Source of the DNA: Acephala macrosclerotiorum | Lineage: Eukaryota > Ascomycota > Leotiomycetes > Helotiales > Mollisiaceae | NCBI GenBank assembly: GCA_014904845.1 | Contig: MU119337.1 | Coordinates: 82,937 to 146,936, forward strand | DNA: 64,000 bases | Reading direction: 5' to 3' | Shown: piece after piece, positions 9,882 to 20,327 of the stretch | Position numbering within the stretch: position 1 is the stretch's first letter | Layout: each line of letters opens with the position of its first letter | Made by a program: the position numbers and the translations under genes | Notes under the pieces: generated by a model | Databases searched by the model: none | The model's input: the letters and a program-made list of their open reading frames with translations, nothing else | Told to the model about the DNA's origin: nothing

Positions 9882-12800
9882 ATGATGGGTTCCGACGGGC
9901 CGTTGCCTCGTCCGGATGCCCAGTGGACGGATCCTCAACCTGCAAAGGCAGATGTGACCAAGTCGACAGACGAGGCTCCTCCAGTGCAAAGAAATAATAG
10001 CCTGCTAGCTTGTCTAAGCTTTGCCCAATTTCGCAACGTCGACTTCACTGGAATCTCTTGGGTCGAGGGTCAAGGCAAGCTAGGCGATGGCGGTCAAGCC
10101 AGCGTGCTTCAGACTAGAGCCGACGCGACGTCTGTCCTCGCCTTCAGGAAGCACACTCCACAGAAGAAGGGCCTTTTCGGAAGGTTATATGAGAGGGTGT
10201 CGAAGGGTGCTTCAGCATCTGTGGCCACCAGCAACGAGGCCTACCGCCAAATTGCTTCCGAGATTCTGGCACTGGGACATCCTGCATTACGATCACACCA
10301 AAACATTGTACAGCTCATTGCAATCAGTTGGGAGATACGAGAAGAGAAATGGCCCAGCAAGACCGAGATCTGGCCTGTTCTTATATTCGAGAAAGCCCGC
10401 TACGAAGACCTCGAAAAGTTCGTCCGAGATCCGAAAAAGGTACTCCGAAGTAAAGACACTCTCAGCACTAAGAATATGATTAAAATTTGTGCTGACGTTG
10501 CCACTGCCATGGCCGTTATGCATGAGAATAGTAAGATGTAGCCACTCCTCATTTTCAACGAAGGCTTACAAGATGGAATACAGATATCGTACACGGCGAC
10601 GTGAAGCCTCAGAACGTCTTAGTGTTTGGGGAGAGTGAAGAGACCATCGTAGCAAAAGTGGCTGACTTCGGATTCGCCACTGTTGCTTCCGGGAACAAAA
10701 TCGACGTTGCAATATCAACTCCCTGGGTTGCCCCAGAGGTGGGCAGCCGCGACGATGGCCATACCTTAGAGCAGGCAAAGAAGACGGATGTCTACTCTTT
10801 TGGAATGCTTTGTTTGTGGCTCATATTCAGGGAGAGACTTGAACACATGGAGAGTGGGATCCGGGAGCCTGGGAAGAAGTATGATGTCGCCTCCGACATT
10901 GAAATTTTGGAAAGGTGGAACGTTGCAGACACATCTGCGAACGAGGTGCAACATTCTGCCCTAGATCTTGTGAAACACTTACCCTCGGATGACCTAAGGC
11001 TGGTTGTGGAAAGACTCTTTCGAGACACCCTCTCTTTGCAGCCCGATAGGAGGAGCGACTTCACCACCATCGCCCGCCTCTTACAGAACAGGCAAGTATG
11101 CCCATTCGCTCCACAAAAGCCCACAGGGCCAATAACCATATCTAGAGCTTCTCCCGAGGATCATCCGCACCACGAGGTCGAGGTCTTGACGGCGCCATTC
11201 CCAACTCCCAGTGATTTTAAGGTACGTACAGAAAAATGATATATTCTATCATCATACTCATTTCTGTGATTTCTGATACAGGTATCAGATGCTCTGCAAT
11301 CCCTCTGTCTCGCCGATCCCCGCGTTCGCAAAGGCGTCTTCTACTCTCTTCTAAATGAGTACGAGAAAGCCACCGAGCCGAAGCAAAAGTCAGATCTTGC
11401 TGTACAACTTGCCTTTTGCAAGAATATCGGCTTTGGGACATCCAAGGACCTCGCTAAAGCAGACCACTACATCGACGAATCCAAGACTCACATGCCTGAC
11501 CGAAACTTGCGCAAATACTTGGAAGATGCAATAAAATCGACCCAGCAGAAGCGAGAACCGTGTAACGAGGTTCTGAGGAAGATGTATCGCAGGGGAGTTA
11601 TCCAACCCATCCATAATGCGATGGACTATCAGTCTTTGACAGAAGCACAGCAGTCGGTGATGCGGCAGGCACGAAAGAAAGAATTTGAGGATATGGAGAC
11701 ATCTCTTAGCACAACACACCCAGCTGTCTTGAATTTGAAATGGACATACTCGACGCTCTTGTTTGAGCAGACAGCAGACGAACCGCCACACCTGGGTACT
11801 CTCAAGGCAAAATGCGACTTTCTCAAGGCAATCGCGGAAGATCTCACCAGTGATGAAGCCTACGGAGAGAATCACATTGACACGGTTATGGCGGAGGCTT
11901 ACTACACCTTCTCTCTTCTTGAAATTCCTAGCTTCGATGCTATAGAAGACTCCCTACACAAATGCCTGCGGCTCCACCAGCGTCTTCGAGACGTCGGAGT
12001 TCAGGATCATGTCATAACAGCGATGATCTGCAAGCATTTATCAATGTGCCTCAACCAAGTTCTCCGCGTTGAAGAGGCAGATGAATATTTTCGTGAAGCT
12101 AAGAAAGCCACCGAAGTCATATTTGGCGCCGACCACCCGAACACTGTTCTGTTGCTCCTGGACGAAGCGCACAATTACGTACAGCAGGGCAGGGCTGAAG
12201 ACGCGGAGGCGGCGCACCGGAAGTGCCTCAAGAGAATGCTTGGCGAAAAGGGGCCGCAACAGCCACAACAGCCCCTGCTAACTGAAAAGTCAAAGGAATT
12301 TTTGCCACTACAGGGGGAGCTGGTGGAGATGCTTGTGATGAGTGGCAAGTTCAATGTGGCCCAACAGGAGTTGAATTATGCCAAGCAACTGCTAGAGTAC
12401 CACGGATTCGGTGAGGAGCACCCCGCATATATAACCGCCCATCATTTGAGCATGAAAATCAATATGGAGTTAGGCAAGTTTGAGGAGGCGGATCGACATG
12501 CGAAGAAATTGCTCACCATTATGTCGAGGGAGCCATGGCCACCGCCAACTGACATTGTATCGCCGGATGTGCCGCATCCCAACCTATTCCCTCAGAATCC
12601 AAACAAGATGTTGGTAGAGGGTGTCCGATCCATTTTGCTGGTAGCTCGATACCATGAAGCGACGGCTGCCGGTAAACAGGGTCTCATGGCTAACCTCAAG
12701 AAGGAGGTCAATAGCTCTCTAACGAAGCATCTGCGCGAAATCAACAAGTGCCGTGGGTCCAACGGCGAAACTGCCAGCAATGCCATCGACCTGGCGCCAG

Positions 12801-13465
12801 GCGTTGGAGGCTCGGGCTTAGCTAGCAGTGCCATGTACCGAGCCATGGAGAAGGAGCTCTCTATTCCCCTTGAGCTACTGACATTTCTTGGCGCCGACAA
12901 CGCCCGCAACGGTCTTCACTACACCATGGCCATACAAGTTGCCCGCAGTCTGGAGTTACTCTGGGAAGTTGCAGTTCTCGAGGAACACCAAGCTATCTGT
13001 AGTCCCATCTCGCCGCCCACAGACCTTGCTCGTGGCAGCTGGTTGTTCGAAACTCTTGAGGATCTAGATGCGTGGATCACTGGTAACTGGAAGGGTACTT
13101 ATCTCACGAAGGGTGGCTTGCGGAAGGGACTTAGGTGGAAGCGGACTTTGCAGTTGAGGCAAATCAAGAGTGAAGAGGAAGTTGGGGAGGAGGAGGAGCA
13201 GCCGCTTGCACCGGATACGCTACGGATTCGAGGCACTGCTGATGATGAGGAGTTCGGCGAGTGGAGGATCTGGGGCTCGGCATCAAGGTTGGGTAAGATG
13301 ACACTCAACTTCTACTTGGCCAACTCCGGCAGCCCGAAGCATGCGTGGGAGTATGCGGGACGAGTGCATAAGGAGCGCGGGGCGTTTGGTGGTCAATGGG
13401 GGATTCGAGGCCACGAAAAGAATCACGCGGACACTGGCGGGAGCTTTTTCTTCTACAAAATCTAA
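9882..13465 (+). CDS. Protein kinase fused to Sel1/TPR repeats and a C-terminal beta domain
   Basis: My gene model is join(9882..10530, 10584..11221, 11282..13465), 1156 aa. Both introns are GT–AG and restore frame exactly; the first join completes the codon leading into the catalytic loop. The kinase domain spans roughly residues 60–400: glycine-rich loop GKLGDGGQASV, catalytic loop HGDVKPQN (Asp222, Asn227), DFG at 244–246 and TPWVAPE at 262–268, so it may be active. Residues 430–500 resemble a Sel1-like repeat (QLAFCKNIGFGTSKDLAKA). Residues 500–900 form degenerate TPR helices (ADEYFREAKKATEVIFGADHPNT). Residues about 1010–1156, starting GNWKGTY, look like a small beta-rich domain. It lies 242 bp tail-to-tail from the next kinase gene. 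A signalling role in non-self or stress response is inferred from the architecture only. Confidence 0.85.
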
Positions 13466-13707
13466 CGAGCTTACGACTTCAAGGATTTTCAGATGGGTTG
13501 CAATCGCTCGGTTGTATTCTTGTTGCTTAACTGACATAACAGCCATTCTTTCTTAACAATGAAACTTGTGAAACATTTTAAGTTATCGTAACGAGAGAGT
13601 GTGAAAGACATTACTTGAAAAGGGAAAACGACACGCTCTACAATTGAAATCTGAGCAGTCCGGTCTCTCCACAATTTCCTGCTAGCAGAAGCACCCCGAC
13701 CTATCTA

Positions 13708-16700
13708 TTAGTCCCCGGGATGCAGCACGTTGGTGCGGAACCCCTTGGCGAGGGCCTCTAGGGGTGTAAGGACGAGGCGCTCGAAATTCCTATCTACAGC
13801 TAGCCTCTCAGCGGTGGTATCGCTTCCGGGTCCGCTGTTACCACCACCACTACTACTAGAGCTCACATCACTACGCAATACCGCATCGTCAAGGCAGGCA
13901 CCGACGGCTGCCGCATACACATCGCCCATGGAGGCCGCGAGGGCCGGCACACGGCGGCGGCGGAGGTGCTCGGCCTTCTGGAGCCTATCAAGATCCTCCT
14001 TCCCGCGGTAGAGCAGTTCACCTAGCGATTGCCAACTGCCGATCTCGAGCAGGATGAGACCTAAGCTGTAATAGTCATATGCTGTCCGATAGGGCGTGCG
14101 GCGGTTGTCAGTCCCGTAGTAGCCTGGGTGGTGATAGCTTTGCAGCGTCCTCGTTGCCTTGTCGCCCACCTCCGTACTGGTCTTGTTCGAGTATTGGCCC
14201 TCCTCGTTGGGTCGTGCGTGCGAGAAGCCGATCAAGAAGGGGGATGCCAGTGACAGACGCGAGAACGATGTGTATCCAGCTTGCGGCTCTTTGGGCTTGC
14301 CTATCTTGCCTTCTTTACGTTCTTCTCGGAAGAAGATGACATTGTACGACGAAATGTTCTTGTGCAGCCAACCTACCTGGTGGAAGGCGTAAACGGCGGC
14401 GGCCAGGTCGTGGGCGAGGCGGTACCGCTCATTGAGAGTGATAATGAGATCGTCGCGGGAGGAAACGAGAGCGGGATGGTCTTTGATCAGCCTCGAAAGC
14501 TGTACCACCTCCACCTTCGCGCTTCGGGGCGGGTCTGGGAAATCGTACACGAGGCCGAAAAAAGAGTGTTTAGTTTCATGATAGAATCCGCGGCATCTGA
14601 GGGCGCGGAAGTCCACAGTGGGACGGTTTTGCACGCCTAGCAGATGCACCATGCGGTCGAAGAGCGTGCGCGCCACTGTCTCGTCGGCCACGTTCCCGCT
14701 GTACTTCATCTCCTCGACGACGACGTGGCTGCCTTCTATGCCCTCGACCTTGCCCTTGGCCACCCTGAACGTCGGTACATCGCCGTTCTCCAACATCAGT
14801 GGCAGCAGGTCCACCGCTCCGGGCCACGTTAACTTCGGGATCGAGCTATTGACGGCCTCATTCATGAGTTTCGTCATATTGGCAATCGCGACGCGCCTGA
14901 TATAGCTCTGGCTTGGCGCATGAGGGCCCAGAGCCTCCATTCCCCGCAGCTCGTTGGTCTGAAGCTCTTCTGCCTCCCCAATGCGCACGACCTGAAATTC
15001 AACATGTCTATGTATACTCTGCTGCACTGCCGGCTCGACCGATGCAAGAAGGCGTTCGTTTGAGTGCCGCAGCCGCGTGAAGAGTGGTCGATCATTCTTC
15101 TTGACATCCGAGAGCAGTCTGAGCTCATCAGCGATATCGTCCAAAACCCCTCGAAGGCCGCTGAAGGACTCTTCAGTTCGAAGCATCCACGGCTCAGCCT
15201 TCGTTATTGGGCCGATCTGACCAAGCCACTCCGAGAGGATATGCCTCTCTACGGAGAATTCAAGTACATCACTATGACGCGAAGCACTGAATGCGTTTTG
15301 GGTTGGCTCCGCAATTTTCAGCAGCGTGATACATCGCAGTCGACGAAGAACTTGGCGTATTTCTGGTCGATCCGAAGGGTCAATGGTCAGCATGTCCTGG
15401 ATTAGCTCGACCAAGTCCTCCTCCGCACGACTTCCCTTCTTTAAAGCCCTTGCCTTATTTTCTTTGAGCCAAGTCACCACACCAGGATTTTCCCTTCCAC
15501 GCCCTCCATGGAAGCCATAAACCGTTTGTGAGCCCCAATTCAAGGTAGGAAAGGTATACTTTCGCTCCTCCTCAAAGTTTTTCACGCCCGTGTGACCGTG
15601 CTTCATGTATTCGAGAATGACAGCAAGGATGCAGCCGAGGGACCAGATATCACTTGGAGTCCCAATCGGATATTGCTCCAAGTTCACCCAGTCCCAGCCC
15701 TCAGGGGCGGCGAAGTCGATATCCCTGTTACGGAACATTGGTTCGGGATCCTTCTTGAGTGTGGAAAGACCGAAGTCCGCAAGGATGAACTTGTGTTCGT
15801 GAACCAAGACATTTCCCGGCTTCAAGTCGTGGTGACATCCAATCATCTCCAGATTCAGCTCGTCGTTGGTGTAGTAATGAAGTTTTTCAAGCGCCGAGGC
15901 GAGTCCGCATGCAGCTTCAAAGAAGATACGCTCCCTGACTTTGGGGTCCAGGCTTTGGGCCGTACTTCTAGGATCCTCCAGGAATGACGGTGGTGGGGGA
16001 TGCTCAAGAAACGTATGAAGGTCTCCGAGGTTTGCAACAGGAAATACAAAGTTGTGCATTCCTCCAGAGGTGTAAGAGCCAGAGAGTTCTAGGATATTTG
16101 GATGAGACATCAGATTCAAGAGTCTCAGACACCTCAGCTCATCTTTGTATGTTTCTGAGCTCCTTGATTTTAATTCTTTCCTGATCAACCTTCGTGTCTA
16201 CGAAAAGTTTCATGTTAGTCTTAGGCTCCACACGTCACCTGCAGCATTGAATATGAGGCATGATTACCTTATGGGCGTTGATGCCATCAAACTTCGGCAA
16301 GGGTAGCTTTTCTTCAAAGACATCCCCGAAATGTCCTCCACCACTCGGGTTGTTGGCAGTCTGGGGAGCCAAGAAGGGAAGCGGTCTGCTATCGAAAAGC
16401 ATTCTGTGTGGTGGTGGTTGTGGAAAGTCGGGGCTGAGAAAGATCCACTGCGTCTTCTCAAACTCTTCCGCCCATCCCTGGATGGGGGCAATCTGTACCT
16501 TGAGATCTCTGACCTCATCGTTATCGCTTGTGGTTGTCAATTCTTGATTTTTCACGAGATTCTTCCACCTTTCAAAGAGACTTGGGTCTGCAAGCACCTC
16601 TAGCACGGCTTCTTCGCTGATTGGGAGACGTCCATCCGTGCTATCACGCTGGACAAAATTGAATATCAACTGCGGCTTTTTCATGAGAATAAGGATTCCA

Positions 16701-16918
16701 AACACCCGCAGAGAGTTGTATTGGACTGCAGAAACAACTAATGACCTATCCTCATCTTCGATGGTGGTTTCGTCCAAAACTTTGCGAATCCTGTCTTCTT
16801 GCACAAGGTCCACCAGCCAGTTGTAGGGAACGAACTCTTTGTTGTCTCGGTTTCGTAGCACTCTTTTCCGAATATCTCCTTCCAAAAGACCAAGTTGTTC
16901 AAAATCCATGGTTGACAT
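13708..16918 (-). CDS. Tandem protein kinase: active-type kinase plus pseudokinase
   Basis: My gene model is complement(join(13708..16197, 16268..16918)), 1046 aa, with one 70-bp intron located within the first kinase N-lobe. Residues 1–190 are a helical N-terminal region common ahead of fungal kinases. The first kinase domain starts with the loop GGHFGDV (194–200), carries HHDLKPGN (Asp341, Asn346) and DFG at 358–360, and ends near residue 510. A linker follows. A second kinase-like domain then occupies about 690–1046. There the HRD position reads HKN (GWLHKNISSYNV) and the DFG position reads GFS, so it should be catalytically dead. This GWLHK..S.N signature is familiar from kinase-like domains of fungal HeLo-type incompatibility proteins. 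Convergent with the kinase–TPR gene. The start at 16918 is the first ATG of the frame. Confidence 0.85.
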
Positions 16919-17319
16919 TGAGATTTAACGTGGATTCTTAGACGTGAGAGAAATACTAGAACCTGACCTCCGGCATAAGGGAACCAGACACAACACATAT
17001 CATCTGCCGGTCGATGTGCAGCTGGCGACAATCAAATTACCACGAGCCGATGTTGCTGGCGGATCTACTTTCTCCGCAACAACGAGGTTCCCCTTACTTC
17101 GTGGCAAACTTCATCACACTCTCTTTCTCCTCCTACATCAATGTTAGCTGAAGACTTCTGCTGTGAACAGAGGCGAAATTATTAGGCATGGAGGGAATTA
17201 GACACACCTCTGACAGCTTTCGGATTGAAGTGACTATGCAGACTCCACGCTTCAACTGCTATCAGATGAGCTGGCTGCTTCTTTTGGGTGGTTGCAATAA
17301 CAGAAGCCGCCACCCCCAA

Positions 17320-17664
17320 TCATATTGGTGCAGTACTAACCTCAGTGTGATATTCATCTTTCTTGAAAATCTCACCAAGCCTCTTGAGTAGCTTAATCAC
17401 GTCGTAGTAGTTGATGTCGTAAGTTTCTTTTTTCATTTCGTCCATTTCGTCCACTGAGAAGTAAGACAACGTGTAGAAGTGCCGAGAATTATTGCGATGG
17501 GCTGGCGGCAAAGTCAAAAGCTGAGGTCTGAAGGGTGTGGGTGCACTCGGGAATGTGGTTATGTATGACGATGCTCCTGCTTGATATTCCTCTGCCTCGC
17601 CGGGACAGATGGATCTCTGTCCGTGATTTGCTAGACAATCGTGCCATCGGAACGTTGACTCCAT
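17320..17664 (-). CDS. Uncertain small reading frame upstream of the tandem kinase
   Basis: This is a 114-codon minus-strand frame. Its end (DINYYDVIKLLKRLGEIFKK) looks like a genuine amphipathic helix, and a possible splice donor (GAG|GTTAGT) follows near 17,340. It could be a 5' exon of the tandem kinase gene or a remnant of another helical protein. No family is recognised. Confidence 0.25.
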   Translation of the reverse strand: MESTFRWHDCLANHGQRSICPGEAEEYQAGASSYITTFPSAPTPFRPQLLTLPPAHRNNSRHFYTLSYFSVDEMDEMKKETYDINYYDVIKLLKRLGEIFKKDEYHTEVSTAPI

Positions 17665-17915
17665 AGACCCTACTTACCGACACTGTCCCGTTGGTCCACC
17701 GGGGTGTGGTGCGACGGTCACTGCAGCACGGAGTCTTCAGGTGAAAGCCCCCATATGACGAACACCGACGTGTTGGGGGGTGATTGGTTGTTGCCCTGCC
17801 AGCCACAAAAGCTGGTCACAACCTGTACAGTACTATCTGTCAGCTGCAACGGGAGGCGTCCATTCTTCGTATTGGGCTGGAGAACCAGCACCGAGGTGTG
17901 ATCAAGCCCACTCAA

Positions 17916-18338
17916 TCATCTCAAAGGGCCGCACAAACTAGCCGCCGACTTCAAATGAAAGTTTTCTCCATTTTCTGGACTCTGATGGATCTTTTCAGTG
18001 ATGGAGACTGCCTGGTGTTGTGATTCTAGGTTGCTAGCGGAAAGGCTTGTCCAAGAAGCAGGCCGGCTCTTCTCAAGTGAAGTGGACGAGGTAGAGGAAT
18101 GGCAGGTTTCTTGTGGCTCTGAAGGCGAGAATGGCGAGTCAGCCTCGATAGTCATTATCTCTTGCGACACTAGCTGACGGAGAGAACAGTGGTTCAAAGG
18201 GCCATTATCAGAGGGCCAGACTTGACAATCCTCATGAGCCCTCATCCTCACCGGCGTGACATTTTCTAGTATGTGCCTGGAGTAGCTGGGGAATTTTCGT
18301 CCATCTAAATAAAGCCCAGTATAATCCATCAGAGTCAT
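17916..18338 (-). CDS. Hypothetical protein, 140 aa
   Basis: An ATG-to-TGA frame of 140 codons reads divergently from the CorA-like gene, whose start lies only about 40 bp away. The composition is Ser/Glu/Thr-rich and low in hydrophobics, suggesting a disordered protein. No domain is recognised. It could be the N-terminal exon of a gene whose remainder (17,300–17,900) has decayed. Confidence 0.3.
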   Translation of the reverse strand: MTLMDYTGLYLDGRKFPSYSRHILENVTPVRMRAHEDCQVWPSDNGPLNHCSLRQLVSQEIMTIEADSPFSPSEPQETCHSSTSSTSLEKSRPASWTSLSASNLESQHQAVSITEKIHQSPENGENFHLKSAASLCGPLR

Positions 18339-18374
18339 GGACGAGACCGATTACGAGTGAAGCATGACACCTTC

Positions 18375-19773
18375 ATGAAAATTTTGTCTGGGCTTTGTAT
18401 ATATCCGTACTTCACCGAAGCAGTGGTCGAATTTGGCTTCCGCACGAAAGCCAACGATGATCTCTGTAATCACTTCCATTGGCGGGGCTCGGGCGAGCAA
18501 AGCGAGATTGGTAAGCATTTAAATGCCTTAATGAGATTATTATAATCATATGTTGTTCATCCAGCCGAAATGTCTTATATTATTCGCTTCTTCGAACGGA
18601 ACACCTGGGGCGAAGGAAACCCTTGGTCGCTGAGACAGACAGCCATATACCATAGACTGCATATTCAATCTGCGGACGGCTCCTGGATTGTTGTCAAACC
18701 TTCTCCTATTTTCCAACGTCTTCTGAAAGAGAAATTGGAAGCCTTGTATTCTAAAGGCAACCCAGCTAGCTATCGACATATTACTATTCACGTTCTGGCG
18801 CTTTATTTCACTCTGGGAAACTGGCGAGAATTCCTCGCGGATCACACGTCGAAACTATCACAAATTGTATGCTTGGGATATTCTCTAATACCCTCAGCTA
18901 TAACTTCATACATGTGCTGACCAATTCCTTGGTGCAGGAAGACAAGGCAATCTTCTCACACGCTGACCAAGATTACAAAAATGACTACAGAGTTGTGTTT
19001 GAAGACAGGCAAGAAGTTCAGGAATTGCGTCAGACCTTAATCCAGGCTTCCACCTTAGCGAAGACGTCCATCGATCTCAGCACCCGGATTGCGTTATTCT
19101 GGGGTAGACTACGGACCGGACAGCCGAATGATATACAAGAGACAATCGACCAAGAGCTTGAGGACTACCAGGCAGAAATGCGGTACAATGAAAGATGTGT
19201 AAAAAACCTTCTCACACGATCTTCAGAGGCAGCTTCCATGGTTTGACCTCAATCTCGGGTAGCAGCTCCTTCACGCTGACGAACAACAGCTCGTAAGTAT
19301 CCTCGAACATCGTCTAGAAAACTCGTCTCTTCGAAGCGCAATGGCAAATGAAGCGTCGCTGTCGGCAAGCAAGGAGACTTTACAAGCAAGCCAGACTTCA
19401 TTAGCTACATTAAAGAATATCGCAGTCCAAGGGAGGTTGGAGCAGAGTATTGAACAGGAATCAAGCTCGAACGTCCGGGCGCTGACCGTAGTAGCTACGC
19501 TCTACTTGCCGGCTACTCTATTAGTGGTATTTTCGATTGCATCCTCCTTATTAGTCTTCAAATAACTAAATCAAAAGATAGGGAATACTCAGCTCAAATC
19601 TTGTGCATGTTTCAGCTGGAAAATTGGTCGTCTCGGCCGAGTTTTGGAAGTATATAGTGGTTCTGCTTGCCATGGTTATTGTTACTATTGGACTAGTTAT
19701 TATAATCCAGAAACTATCGGAATGGAATTACAAACGGAAGTTGGAAGGTTTGGCTTTTATTAATACGATTTAA
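18375..19773 (+). CDS. CorA-like fungal membrane protein
   Basis: The proposed exons are 18375..18510, 18565..18866, 18938..~19243, ~19266..19526 and 19582..19773. The joins at 18510/18565, 18866/18938 and 19526/19582 are clean GT–AG introns that keep frame. The product has a soluble domain (CNHFHWRG, then YIIRFFERNTWGEGNPWSLRQT), a long helical stretch, and two C-terminal membrane segments: LTVVATLYLPATLLV/GILSSNLV and WKYIVVLLAMVIVTIGLVIII. This is the layout of the fungal CorA-like family often found beside HET and ankyrin genes; ion transport is not demonstrated for these. The N-terminus is shorter than usual. At 19,243–19,265 the frame changes across only 22 bp, too short for an ordinary intron, so the gene may carry a lesion. 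Confidence 0.65.
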
Positions 19774-20327
19774 TTAAAACGTTTTAAAAAATAAAAAATA
19801 AAAAAACTTAAAAATTATTATTATTATTATTACTCAAAAAACGAAAAAGCAAAATTATATAATGAGGTGCTTAGAGTACTTAGGGGCCTGCTTAGGGGCC
19901 TGTTTAAGGCGCTCGGAGCGCTGCTCAGGACGCTCAGGCAGCTAGGTGAGCTGGCTGAGCCGAGGGTAATATTAGCGCATGAGCAGCAAGCTTACTAACC
20001 TAATGCGAAGCATAAGATTGGACTTGGTTGATAATAGCTCGCTCTATTCGTCAACCAAAACAGCCAATACGACCATTTCCTGGCCGTCACAAGGTGCCTT
20101 CCAGCTACATTGGCATCATCAGAGTCTGTATCAAATCCGAAAAGCACGGGCTCCGCCTCAACATCGTTCCGGAAGGGATGGCCTATTTCAACACCGCCAG
20201 TGCCGGTAAGGTGTTCGGCATTGCAAGCGAGCCTCTGAAGCAACGCCGGTCGCATAGCTCATCCCCCTCAACTCCATTCCATTTCTACTGCCCGCGGTAA
20301 TGATAACCATCGACTGACGATTGAATC
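19774..20327. other. Intergenic with AT-rich run and a GC-rich repetitive patch
   Basis: An AT-rich run with ATT repeats (19,774–19,855) is followed by a GC-rich patch at 19,864–19,962. The patch contains CTTAGGGGCCTG twice in a row and several CTCAG/CTGAG and GGCGCTC/GAGCGCT inverted motifs. From 20,028 to 20,230 there is a decayed segment resembling 23,100–23,235 (see separate entry). Confidence 0.5.
20135..20225 (+). repeat. Degenerate copy of the segment at about 23,145–23,235
   Basis: The stretch around CCGGAAGGGATGGCC..TTTCAAC..GGTGTTCGG closely parallels CCGGAAAGGATGGCC..TTTCAAC..GGTGTTCGG at about 23,163–23,213. The two copies lie on either side of the HET gene in the same orientation. 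In both places a short peptide with G(R/K)DGxFQ can be read, but the frame here stops soon after. This suggests a duplicated and decayed small gene. Confidence 0.45.
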
